Below, one piece after another: positions 8,735 to 16,422 of a stretch of 64,000 bases of DNA. This DNA is from Azospirillum sp. SYSU D00513 (GTDB lineage: Bacteria > Pseudomonadota > Alphaproteobacteria > Azospirillales > Azospirillaceae): positions 1 through 64,000 of the forward strand of contig NZ_JAFIQV010000024.1 in assembly GCF_017356015.1 (NCBI RefSeq), given 5' to 3'. Numbering within the stretch: position 1 is the first letter of the stretch; every line of letters begins with the position of its first letter. The position numbers and the translations under genes were made by a program. The notes under the pieces are model-generated. The model was not told the DNA's origin. It worked only from the letters and a program-made list of their open reading frames with translations, and searched no databases.

Positions 8735-10705
8735 TTATCCTTCCTGGCCGTCTTGGCCGGCCGGCGGCTGGGCAACGGCATCCGCCGGCCGGCCGGCGGC
8801 ATCCGGAACCGTCCGGGGCGGGCGCAGCACGGTGCATTTGCGGTTGTCGGCGTGGAGGGTTTCGCAGAAGCGGACCGCCTCCGCCCGGTCGGGCAGGGCG
8901 ACCCGGAGGTGGGTCAGCGTCCGCCCGTCACCCGGCTGCACCCGCGCCACGAAGAGCGGTTCGCGTCCGGCGAGCAGGGGGGGATAGCTTTCCTGAAGCC
9001 GGCTCCACAGCTCGCGGGCGCGTTCCTCGCTGCCGAAGGCGTCGATTTCCACGCGCACCCCGCCCGTTTCAGCGGAGGGGGCTGGCTGGCGCGAGGCGGA
9101 GGCGATCTCGGGCACCGCGGGGGGAGGCGGCGCGGAAGGGATGGCGGCGGTTTCGGCCTGAGTCTGTGTCTGTGTCTGGAGCTGGGTCTCGGTGTTGGCG
9201 GCGCGCTCCTGCGGCGGGGCGGCGCTCTCCGCCGTCTCCATGCCGCCGCCCAGGGCACGGGCCAGCGACACATAGGCTTCGAGCTGGCCGTAGCGGGCGA
9301 TGACGGCGTCGTCCTCGCTTGCGTTCAGCGTGCGCTCGACCTCCAGCACCTGGAGGGCGTTCACCGTGCCCAGCTGCAAGGCCATCGTCATCAGCGAGAA
9401 GGCCTCCCGCGCGTGCGTCACGGCACGGCGCTGGGCCTCCAGCCGCTCGCGCGAGCGCCGGACGGCGACCAGCGCGTCCTCCACGTCGCGCAAGGCGGTC
9501 AGCACCGTCTCGCCGTAGGTTTCGGCAAGCTCCTGGAAGCGCGCCTCGCTGAAGGCGACCTCGCCCGCCGCGCGGCCGTTGTCGAACAGCTGGGCGCCGA
9601 TGTTGGCGGCGATCAGGGCGAAAAGGCCGCCCGAGGACAGGGAGAGCAGCCCGATCTCGGCGCTGCTGACGCCCAGTTCGCCGGTCAGCGTGAAGCTCGG
9701 CAGCAGTCTCCCGCGCGCGGCGCCGATGCCGGCGTTGGCGCCGATCAGCGTGGCCTCGGCCCTGCGGATGTCGGGCCGGCGCAGGAGAAGGTCCGAGGGG
9801 AGGCCGGGCGACAGGGACGGAGCCCGCAGCCCTTCCAGCGTGGACCCCGTGACCGTGAGCCGCCCCGGCGCGCGCCCGACGAGCGTGGCCAGGAGATTGA
9901 CCGCCTGGTCGCGTTCCTGGGCGAGAACCGGGATCGTCGCTTCGAGCTGGTGCAGCGAGGCGCGCTGCTGTGCCACGTCAAGCTTCGTCCCCTCACCGAC
10001 CTCGTCGCGCTTCAGGACCGTGTCGAGGACCTGCCGCATGTTGGCGAGGTTCCCCTCGGCCACGCGCACCCGGTCGGCGGAGCGGAGGACCTGGAGATAG
10101 GCGCGCGTCACCTCGAAGGTCAGCGTCAGCGCGAGCGCCTCGCGGTCGTACAGGCTGGCCTGCAGGTTGGCCAGCGCCGCATCGGCCAGGGCGCGGTTCT
10201 TTCCCCAGAGGTCGAACTCATAGCTGGCGACCAAGCCCGCCTCGGCGTTCCGGTAGCTGCTTCGGTTGTTCGAGGAGGAGCGGCTGCCGGACTCCTCGCG
10301 TGCCTCCTGGGCGGTCACGCCGCCGGACAGGTCGAGCCGGGGGCCCTGCGCCGCGCCCTCGACCGCGGCCATGGCGCGGGATTGCGCGACGCGGTGGAGG
10401 GCCGCCCGCAGATCGCGGTTGTTCGTCAGGGCCTCCTCGACCAGCGCGTCGAGTTCCGGCGACCCGAGGCCGGTCCACCATTTGGAAGGGGGGGCGGGCA
10501 AGGTCGCCGCGGCTGGAACGTCCGCAGGCCGAGCGCCCTCGGCCGGGGTGCCCTCGGCCGGGGCATCCGCGTTCGCGTAGCGGAGGGGCATGTCCTGGAC
10601 CGGGCGGACATAGTCGGGCGTCTGCGAACAGGCGCCGAGGCCGGCGGCCAGCGCCAGGGCCACCAACCGGTGCATGGGCGCCGTTCCTGCGATTCGTGCC
10701 TTCAT
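8735..10705 (-). CDS. NodT/OprM-type outer membrane factor lipoprotein with C-terminal SPOR domain
   Basis: This 656-aa protein is the predicted outer membrane channel of the exporter. The signal sequence ends in the lipobox LGAC (Cys26), so it is probably lipid-anchored. Residues about 70-500 form the two-fold repeat of the outer membrane efflux family, with motifs SKWWTGLGSPELDALV, YEFDLWGKNRA, LLLRRPDIRRAEATL and LTALRDVEDAL. A Gln/Thr-rich linker follows. Residues about 549-628 (VEIDAFGSEERARELWSRL and beyond) look like a SPOR domain, which binds peptidoglycan lacking stem peptides. That fusion is unusual for an outer membrane factor. Its ATG overlaps the preceding regulator's TGA as ATGA. 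RND-type rather than TolC-type factors are the closest family, yet the operon places it with type I secretion. Confidence 0.92.
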   Translation of the reverse strand: MKARIAGTAPMHRLVALALAAGLGACSQTPDYVRPVQDMPLRYANADAPAEGTPAEGARPADVPAAATLPAPPSKWWTGLGSPELDALVEEALTNNRDLRAALHRVAQSRAMAAVEGAAQGPRLDLSGGVTAQEAREESGSRSSSNNRSSYRNAEAGLVASYEFDLWGKNRALADAALANLQASLYDREALALTLTFEVTRAYLQVLRSADRVRVAEGNLANMRQVLDTVLKRDEVGEGTKLDVAQQRASLHQLEATIPVLAQERDQAVNLLATLVGRAPGRLTVTGSTLEGLRAPSLSPGLPSDLLLRRPDIRRAEATLIGANAGIGAARGRLLPSFTLTGELGVSSAEIGLLSLSSGGLFALIAANIGAQLFDNGRAAGEVAFSEARFQELAETYGETVLTALRDVEDALVAVRRSRERLEAQRRAVTHAREAFSLMTMALQLGTVNALQVLEVERTLNASEDDAVIARYGQLEAYVSLARALGGGMETAESAAPPQERAANTETQLQTQTQTQAETAAIPSAPPPPAVPEIASASRQPAPSAETGGVRVEIDAFGSEERARELWSRLQESYPPLLAGREPLFVARVQPGDGRTLTHLRVALPDRAEAVRFCETLHADNRKCTVLRPPRTVPDAAGRPADAVAQPPAGQDGQEG

Positions 10706-12474
10706 GCTGCCTTCCCGCCGCTCCCGGGGCTCATCCGGGGAAGCGTGGCTTCCGGCGAAAAGGACCAGCCGGGCATCAGCACCTGCCGCAGCACGGTGCC
10801 GATCATGGGGTGGCTGAACGTCACCCGGCCTTCATCGGCGGACAAGGCGAGAACGCCGAGCCGCACCGCGCGCCGGATCTGGACCTGCAAGTCGTCCGGG
10901 GTGCCCGGCCACTGACCCGCCAGTTCGGCCAGGATCGCCTCTCCCTTCTGCGCGACCAGCCGCAGCATGGCCCGGTCGACACGCGTGCGGTCGACACGCG
11001 CCAGCACCAGGGCGGCGCAGCTCAACGGCAACTCGGCGGCCTCGGCGCCGGCGCGCCCGGCATGGCGCGCCAGCTCCAGGGCGAAGAGCGGCACGCCAGT
11101 GGCGAGTTCGACGATGGTCTGGACCCGTTCGGACGGCTGCGTCCGTCCAAGTTCCGTCAGCACCAGCTTGGCGATGGCGTCCGGCGTCAGGCGGCCGAGC
11201 TGGACCGCCGTGCTCGCGCAACCCTCCGTCAGAGGGGCCAGGCGGGACGGGCGGCCGCTCACCGCGAGCAGCAGCGGCATGCGGGGCGCGGCGGCCATCA
11301 GGCGGCGCAGCAGCGCGGCATCCCCTTCGCCGGCCTGGTCGGCGTCGTCGACGATGAGGCAAAGCGGCTGCCGCCGTGCCGCGACCGTGAGGGAGGCGGA
11401 CAGATCCCCTTCGGTCCGGCGCCGGCGCATGCTGGCGTTCACCGTGTCGGCCAACGACCATGCCGCGTCGTCGCAGCGGTGATGAATGCAGCGGATGGCG
11501 CGCTCATCGCACAAGGCCTCCAGGTTCAGGCAAAGATTGGTCTTGCCCATCCCCACCTCGCCCCGGATGGCGAGGACGCCGCCGGATCCGGCGGCAAGGC
11601 CGATCAGGCCGGCGTCGAGACCTGCCAGGGCGTCCTGGCGCCCGATCAGCCGCGGAGGCTTTCCAGGCCGGCGCCTGCGGTCGCGCGGCCTGCCGTTCAG
11701 GTCGAACTCGGACCCGCGGCCGCCCAGCAACGGCGCATCGTGATCGCGCTCCGCGCATTCGATGAGCCAGCGCGCCCGTTCGCCGACGGACACCCGGTCC
11801 AGCGCCGCCCCCCGGCGCAGGCCGCGTGCCTCGCCGATGACCCGTCCGGCGACGCTTTCGCCCGTCCAGCCGCCATGGCGATGCATGCTGCCGATGACGA
11901 ACCCGGCCGAGAGACCCGCCCGCAGCCGCAGGCCGTCCTTGGCGACCGCGCGCGCGACGGCAACCGCCTTGAGCACGTCATCCTCGCCGACGCAGTGCAG
12001 CCCGAAGATGACGTCCAGGCCTCCATCCGGCGGCACCACCAGAACGGCGTCGAGGCCGGCCACCGCCGCGCTCACCGCGCCTTGCAGGGCATGGTCCGGC
12101 AGCCCGGCCGAGCCGGGGGAGTCCGTCTCAAGGCTGAGGACCACCACGGGCCGCAGTTCGATGGACACGTCGAGCGGTGCCGAAAGGGCGTCCCCGCTCA
12201 GGGCTCCGCCATCCGTGGCCAGGCCGAAGCCGCGCGACACGGCCATGGCCCGGTTCGTGACGTTCAGCTTTTTGAAAAGGGCGACGACGTGCTGCTTGAC
12301 CGTCCCGATCCCGATGCCGAGCTGGTACGCGATCTCCTTGTTCGCCTTGCCGGCCTTCAACAGGGCGAGAATTTCCAGCTGCCGGCGCGTAAACCGCGCC
12401 GAACCGGCGTCACAGCCATTCTCGTCCGACGCATGGGCGGATCGCACCGATTCTCCGCTCCGCTCCCTGATCAT
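10702..12474 (-). CDS. LuxR-HTH / cyclase-like / ATPase regulator of the secretion operon
   Basis: This 590-aa predicted transcription factor has an unusual domain order. A LuxR-type helix-turn-helix lies at the N-terminus (residues about 28-80, TRRQLEILALLKAGKANKEIA). Residues about 105-245 resemble a class III nucleotide cyclase fold (LRAGLSAGFVIGS, then VAGRVIGEARGL and DRVSVGERARWLI) without an obvious set of metal-binding aspartates, so it is probably non-catalytic. A STAND/AAA-like ATPase follows, with Walker A GEVGMGKT at 305-312 and Walker B LCLIVDDAD at 371-379. Most MalT-like regulators carry the HTH at the C-terminus. The start codon overlaps the 87-aa gene and the stop overlaps the outer-membrane-factor gene, so it is probably a dedicated local regulator. 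Its ligand is unknown. Confidence 0.85.
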   Translation of the reverse strand: MIRERSGESVRSAHASDENGCDAGSARFTRRQLEILALLKAGKANKEIAYQLGIGIGTVKQHVVALFKKLNVTNRAMAVSRGFGLATDGGALSGDALSAPLDVSIELRPVVVLSLETDSPGSAGLPDHALQGAVSAAVAGLDAVLVVPPDGGLDVIFGLHCVGEDDVLKAVAVARAVAKDGLRLRAGLSAGFVIGSMHRHGGWTGESVAGRVIGEARGLRRGAALDRVSVGERARWLIECAERDHDAPLLGGRGSEFDLNGRPRDRRRRPGKPPRLIGRQDALAGLDAGLIGLAAGSGGVLAIRGEVGMGKTNLCLNLEALCDERAIRCIHHRCDDAAWSLADTVNASMRRRRTEGDLSASLTVAARRQPLCLIVDDADQAGEGDAALLRRLMAAAPRMPLLLAVSGRPSRLAPLTEGCASTAVQLGRLTPDAIAKLVLTELGRTQPSERVQTIVELATGVPLFALELARHAGRAGAEAAELPLSCAALVLARVDRTRVDRAMLRLVAQKGEAILAELAGQWPGTPDDLQVQIRRAVRLGVLALSADEGRVTFSHPMIGTVLRQVLMPGWSFSPEATLPRMSPGSGGKAA

Positions 12475-12734
12475 TGCAGCTGCTGCGTCTCGTCGACCAT
12501 GACGGTGCGGATCTTATCCATCGCGCTTTGCAGCGGGCGGGACAAATTCTGGTGTTCGGCAGTCATCGCGGCCGAAGCGCCAGTATTGCCGTTCCCCGGC
12601 ACGCGGGGCAAGACGCCGGCCGTCCGGCGTGGCAGAAGCATCTTGAGGAATGTGTCCAGTGCAGTCATGGCAGCGTTTCTTTCTGGCGTCGGCGTCATCG
12701 AAGCCCGGTTGGCGGGCCAACTCACCGCTTCCAC
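12471..12734 (-). CDS. small protein in secretion operon, unrecognised
   Basis: This 87-aa soluble protein has no family that I recognise. The GTG at 12734 has GAGGGAACGG directly before it and lies 12 nt after the 531-aa gene; internal ATG codons at 12698 and 12668 are alternatives with weaker ribosome sites. Its TGA overlaps the start of the LuxR-type regulator as ATGA, which argues strongly that it is translated. The C-terminal half (MDKIRTVMVDETQQLQ) looks helical. It could be a peptide ligand, an anti-regulator or a small secreted protein; nothing in the sequence decides. Confidence 0.65.
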   Translation of the reverse strand: MEAVSWPANRASMTPTPERNAAMTALDTFLKMLLPRRTAGVLPRVPGNGNTGASAAMTAEHQNLSRPLQSAMDKIRTVMVDETQQLQ

Positions 12735-12746
12735 CCGTTCCCTCGG

Positions 12747-14342
12747 CTATTGGTCCCGCCGGGTTTCGAGACCCGCGTCCTCGGCGGCTTTCAGCAGGTT
12801 CAACGCTTCGGGCGAGACCCACCACTTGTTGCGCCGCCGCTCCCTGCTCATGGTTTCGATGACCTTGTCGATCAGATGCGCCTCCGCGGCCTCGAACGCG
12901 CCTTGCCGGCGCAACGCCCCTTCCACCACGCTGACGAGCGCGACATCCAGGGCCGTGATCTCGACCGGCAAGCCCAGCAGTTCGGAGAGTTCGAGGAGGC
13001 GGCTCAACAAGGGCAGGCTCTCCGCCGAACCGGTCACCGCCGCCTGCCGGAACAGAGCGGCGACATGCCGGCCTTCTTCGGCGCGCCAGGGCGGGCCCGA
13101 GGACACGAGGCCCCGCTGTCCCAGCTGGTGCCTGAAGTCGTTGACGAACTGCACGCGCTCGATCAGCGGTTCCAGCGTGCTGTAGGTCGTCAGCGTCAGC
13201 AGCCGGCGCGACAGCACCGCCAGGCAATCCTCGTGCAGCGTGTTGATCAGCCGGCGCAGGGCATGATGGACCAAGCCATGCTCACGGTCGGTGGCGGCCA
13301 GTTCCAACCCGTGAATGAGGTCGTACCAGGCGAGGAACTCCTGGAAACGCGCCGCCGGGTGATCGCCTGCCTCCCTGGAGAGCGCGAGCGTGGCGGACGG
13401 GCCATCGAGAAAGGCTTTGTTCAGGGCGTCGTCCAGAGCGTCCGCGGCGAACAGCAGCCGTTCGAAGATGGCTTCCTTCACCTGCGGCAGAGGGAAGGCA
13501 CGGTAAAGCCGCCGCGCCGATGCGGGGTCGTTCCGGCGGTGCAGCCCCGCCATCGCGAAATACGCCGCTCCCACGGTTCCACAATCGCCACGCTGCACCA
13601 TGTCGCGCGCCGGACGCACGGGGTCGCCGTGGTGAATGGCCTGCACGGGACAGTCCTGCCAGGCCGGGGCCGCTTCCAGGAGGATCTGGAACATCTCCAG
13701 GTCGGAGCGCGACATGCCCGAGCGCTGCCGGATGCCGTGCTGCTTGAGAAGCTGCGCGCGGGCGTTGGTCGCCTCCGACAGGGCTTGAGCCGCTTCGGCC
13801 TGGTTCGCGCGCAGCCTGGCGAGAACGGCGAGGCTGCGCACCCGCAGCTCTTCCGCCCAGATCCGGGCTTCGGCGGAAGCAAAAATCTCGTTGAGAGGAT
13901 GGTTCCTGGCGAGTTCGGCGACTCTGTCCTGAACACGCCGGACCTCGGGCTCCATGCGGTTCGAAAGGGTAAGCCACCACGCGCCGGCATCGGCGAGATG
14001 CACGCAATGGGACCAGCGGACCCCGTTCTTGAAGACGCCGTCGTCACGAACGATCACGGCGTCGAACCAGCCGGTCCAGAGACGCCTTGCGTGCTCCGAG
14101 CGGCGGCCGTTGAGCATCTGAACGAGCAGTTGCGCGACAGGCTCGCTCATCTCCTCAAGGGAGCCGTCGCGAATCATCCTGTAGAGGCTGAACTTCTGGC
14201 CGTGATCCAGCGGAGCCAGAAGATCCGAAACACGCCTCAGGCTTCCATCGGTAATACTTGGCGCGCTGGATGATTTGGCTGCCGGGTCCGCGAGGGAAAT
14301 GTTGCGGCTCTGAGTGTCTTTACGCGTCGGGCTCTTCAACAT
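12747..14342 (-). CDS. conserved-looking 531-aa protein heading the secretion operon, function unknown
   Basis: This first gene of the operon starts at ATG 14342 behind GGAGGGAAG. The 531-aa product has no signal peptide, no membrane segment and no motif that I recognise. It appears mostly alpha-helical, Leu/Ala/Arg rich, with many short amphipathic stretches (for example LVHHALRRLINTLHEDCLAVL) that would suit an armadillo- or TPR-like solenoid. The codon pattern matches its neighbours. It is followed at 12 nt by the 87-aa gene and then the regulator, so a role in sensing or controlling expression or export of the repeat protein is possible. That is inference from position only. Confidence 0.8.
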   Translation of the reverse strand: MLKSPTRKDTQSRNISLADPAAKSSSAPSITDGSLRRVSDLLAPLDHGQKFSLYRMIRDGSLEEMSEPVAQLLVQMLNGRRSEHARRLWTGWFDAVIVRDDGVFKNGVRWSHCVHLADAGAWWLTLSNRMEPEVRRVQDRVAELARNHPLNEIFASAEARIWAEELRVRSLAVLARLRANQAEAAQALSEATNARAQLLKQHGIRQRSGMSRSDLEMFQILLEAAPAWQDCPVQAIHHGDPVRPARDMVQRGDCGTVGAAYFAMAGLHRRNDPASARRLYRAFPLPQVKEAIFERLLFAADALDDALNKAFLDGPSATLALSREAGDHPAARFQEFLAWYDLIHGLELAATDREHGLVHHALRRLINTLHEDCLAVLSRRLLTLTTYSTLEPLIERVQFVNDFRHQLGQRGLVSSGPPWRAEEGRHVAALFRQAAVTGSAESLPLLSRLLELSELLGLPVEITALDVALVSVVEGALRRQGAFEAAEAHLIDKVIETMSRERRRNKWWVSPEALNLLKAAEDAGLETRRDQ

Positions 14343-14868
14343 GCTGGCTTCCCTCCGCGAATGATTTGCCCCTACAGCGATTTTGTCCAGGCTGCTCCTC
14401 GATCACATTAAGCCAGAAACGACCACCGGATAACACCTTCGATATACAACAAGTTGTGACAAATGCAACGTTTTGCGGCGTCACAGGTCGTTGCTTCCTA
14501 AGCCCGGTCCCTGGATCTGGGTACGCGAACGGGACTTGGGAGGGATGGGTGCTGTGTTCCCCGGGGTGGTGTCCGAGAACGGGGGACGCCGGAGCCCTGC
14601 GCACAGTGGTTTGGTGCTCTTTTGCTGGAGCAGAATGGCGGGTGGGAACTGTCCAGGCGTTATATGACCATAGAAAGGCTGGCAGAGCCGCGCCAACCTC
14701 AAGATGTTGATCCGTTGTACATCGCCGCGGAACAGCCGGCCACGTGAACACGCCGGAGCACAAGAACCCTTTCAGACGCCGCCTCCCGGGACACGATCGT
14801 CATAACGCGTGCGGCCAAGACCGGATCCGGCATCCTTGGCCGGATCCCCTTCCAGGAAAGCAACGGGC
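14343..14868. promoter_or_regulatory. divergent intergenic region between secretion operon and selO
   Basis: These 526 bp separate two divergent transcription units and must hold both promoters. The first 120 bp nearest the secretion operon are AT-rich. They include the perfect palindrome ACAACAAGTTGT at 14446-14457 and, on the minus strand, TTGCAT followed 16 nt later by TATATC (about 14441-14468). This is a weak sigma-70-like match roughly 100-125 bp before the 531-aa gene. The remaining stretch up to selO shows no open frame with credible protein composition and no clear operator. Confidence 0.35.
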
Positions 14869-16296
14869 ATGCCTGTCTCCCCCCGCTACACCCCCGATCC
14901 GCGCCATCCGGAGCTTGGGGACGGCTTCTTCGATCCGGTCCGCCCGGCGGACTTCCCGGCCCACATCCTGCGCCTCCGCAACCGGCGCTGGGCGGAACGG
15001 CTGGGGCTCGACACACTGACGGCGGAGGAATGGATCGCCCATTTCGCCCGGTTCGAGCCCTTGCCCGGCAACCTGCCGCAGCCGCTGGCCCTGCGCTATC
15101 ATGGCCACCAGTTCATGCAGTACAACCCCGACCTCGGCGACGGGCGGGGATTCCTCTTTGCCCAGCTCCGCGACCCGGAGGACGGGCGGCTGCTGGATTT
15201 CGGCACCAAGGGCAGCGGACGGACGCCCTGGTCGCGCGGCGGCGACGGGCGGCTGACCCTGAAGGGCGGGGTGCGCGAGGTGCTGGCGACCTCGATGCTG
15301 GAGGCGCTGGGCGTCTACACCTCCAAGAGCTTCAGCCTGGTCGAGACGGGGGAGGCGCTGCACCGCGGCGACGAACCCTCGCCGACCCGGTCGTCGGTGC
15401 TGGTGCGGCTCAGCCATTCGCACATCCGCATCGGCTCCTTCCAGCGACACGCCTTCAACGAGGACGCGGAGCGGCTCCAGCGCCTGACCGACTACACGAT
15501 CCTCACCTACATGCCCCAGGCCTGGAACGACGATCCGGCCGCCCGCGCCGCGGCGCTGCTGCGTGAGGCCTGCGTCAACGTCGCCCGCATGGGGGCGAGC
15601 TGGTACGCGGCGGGCTTCGTCCATGGGGTGCTCAACACCGACAACATCACAGTGACGGGGGAGAGCTTCGACTACGGCCCCTACCGCTTCCTGCCGGTGT
15701 TCGACCCGCGTTTCACCGCCGCCTATTTCGACCGCAACGGGCTCTACGCCTTCGGCCGTCAGCCGACGGTGCTGCACTGGAACCTGGAACGGCTGGCCGA
15801 ATGCCTGAGCTTCCTGTGCGAGGAGGCGCCGCTGGTCGCGGCGATGGACGCCTTCGCCCCGGCCTTCGAGACGGCCATGCGGTCGGAGGTCCTGCGGCGG
15901 CTGGGCCTGGCCTCAAACGGGCACGAGGCGGACGGGGAGCTGATCCGGGAGGTCTACCGGTTCCTGGGCGCCAGCCGCGCCGGCTACGAGCGCTTCTTCT
16001 TCGACTGGCGCGGCGGCCTCGCCGGGGAATGGCGGGCGGAGTCGAGTCCGGAAGCGGCCAAATACGCCGGGCCGGATTTCGCGCCCCTGCGCGCGGTGCT
16101 GGAGGGCTACGCACCGTCCGAGGACGCCAACCTCGGCCATCCCTATTTCGCCGGGGAGCCCTGCACCCTGCTGATCGACGAGATCGAGCGCATCTGGGCG
16201 CCCATCGCGGAAAAGGACGACTGGTCCCTGTTCGAGGCCAAGCTCGACACCATCCGGGTGATGGGCGAGGCCTACGGGACCCTGCCGGCCACCTGA
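14869..16296 (+). CDS. selO: SelO/YdiU family protein adenylyltransferase (AMPylator)
   Basis: This 475-aa pseudokinase-fold enzyme belongs to a family known to transfer AMP from ATP to Ser/Thr/Tyr of target proteins in redox stress. The family motifs are clear: YHGHQFMQYNPDLGDGRG, then LDFGTKGSGRTPWSRGGDGR (ATP-binding region), LATSMLEALGVYTSKS and FVHGVLNTDNITVTG with the conserved Asn-Thr-Asp-Asn, followed by YGPYRFLPVFDP. An ATG at 14809 is possible, but ATG 14869 sits behind AGGAAAG and starts the usual MPVSPRYTP-like N-terminus. Length matches the family. It is transcribed alone from the divergent region. Confidence 0.93.
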   Translation: MPVSPRYTPDPRHPELGDGFFDPVRPADFPAHILRLRNRRWAERLGLDTLTAEEWIAHFARFEPLPGNLPQPLALRYHGHQFMQYNPDLGDGRGFLFAQLRDPEDGRLLDFGTKGSGRTPWSRGGDGRLTLKGGVREVLATSMLEALGVYTSKSFSLVETGEALHRGDEPSPTRSSVLVRLSHSHIRIGSFQRHAFNEDAERLQRLTDYTILTYMPQAWNDDPAARAAALLREACVNVARMGASWYAAGFVHGVLNTDNITVTGESFDYGPYRFLPVFDPRFTAAYFDRNGLYAFGRQPTVLHWNLERLAECLSFLCEEAPLVAAMDAFAPAFETAMRSEVLRRLGLASNGHEADGELIREVYRFLGASRAGYERFFFDWRGGLAGEWRAESSPEAAKYAGPDFAPLRAVLEGYAPSEDANLGHPYFAGEPCTLLIDEIERIWAPIAEKDDWSLFEAKLDTIRVMGEAYGTLPAT

Positions 16297-16422
16297 GCGT
16301 CCCTCCTGGCCAAGGGCATACACCCTTCGCGCCGGGGGCCGTGCCATGCCCGATCCCGCGCAACGCTGTTAGTCCTGGCGGCGAGGTTGCCGGGAACGAG
16401 AGCGGAACGGGGGCGGAAGACG

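Noticed and set aside
8731-8802. Upstream ATG that would extend the double ABC protein by 24 residues
   Set aside because: It overlaps the end of the outer-membrane-factor gene and lacks a ribosome site, whereas ATG 8730 has AAGGA and 5-nt spacing.
4981-13185. Long plus-strand frames opposite the secretion operon
   Set aside because: They mirror well-identified minus-strand genes; their translations are Arg/Gln/His/Ala-rich products of GC-biased third positions without any motif.
14609-14669. GGAAC near GTT upstream of selO as an EcfG promoter
   Set aside because: The spacing between GGAAC and GTT is only 9 bp, far from the 16-17 bp required.
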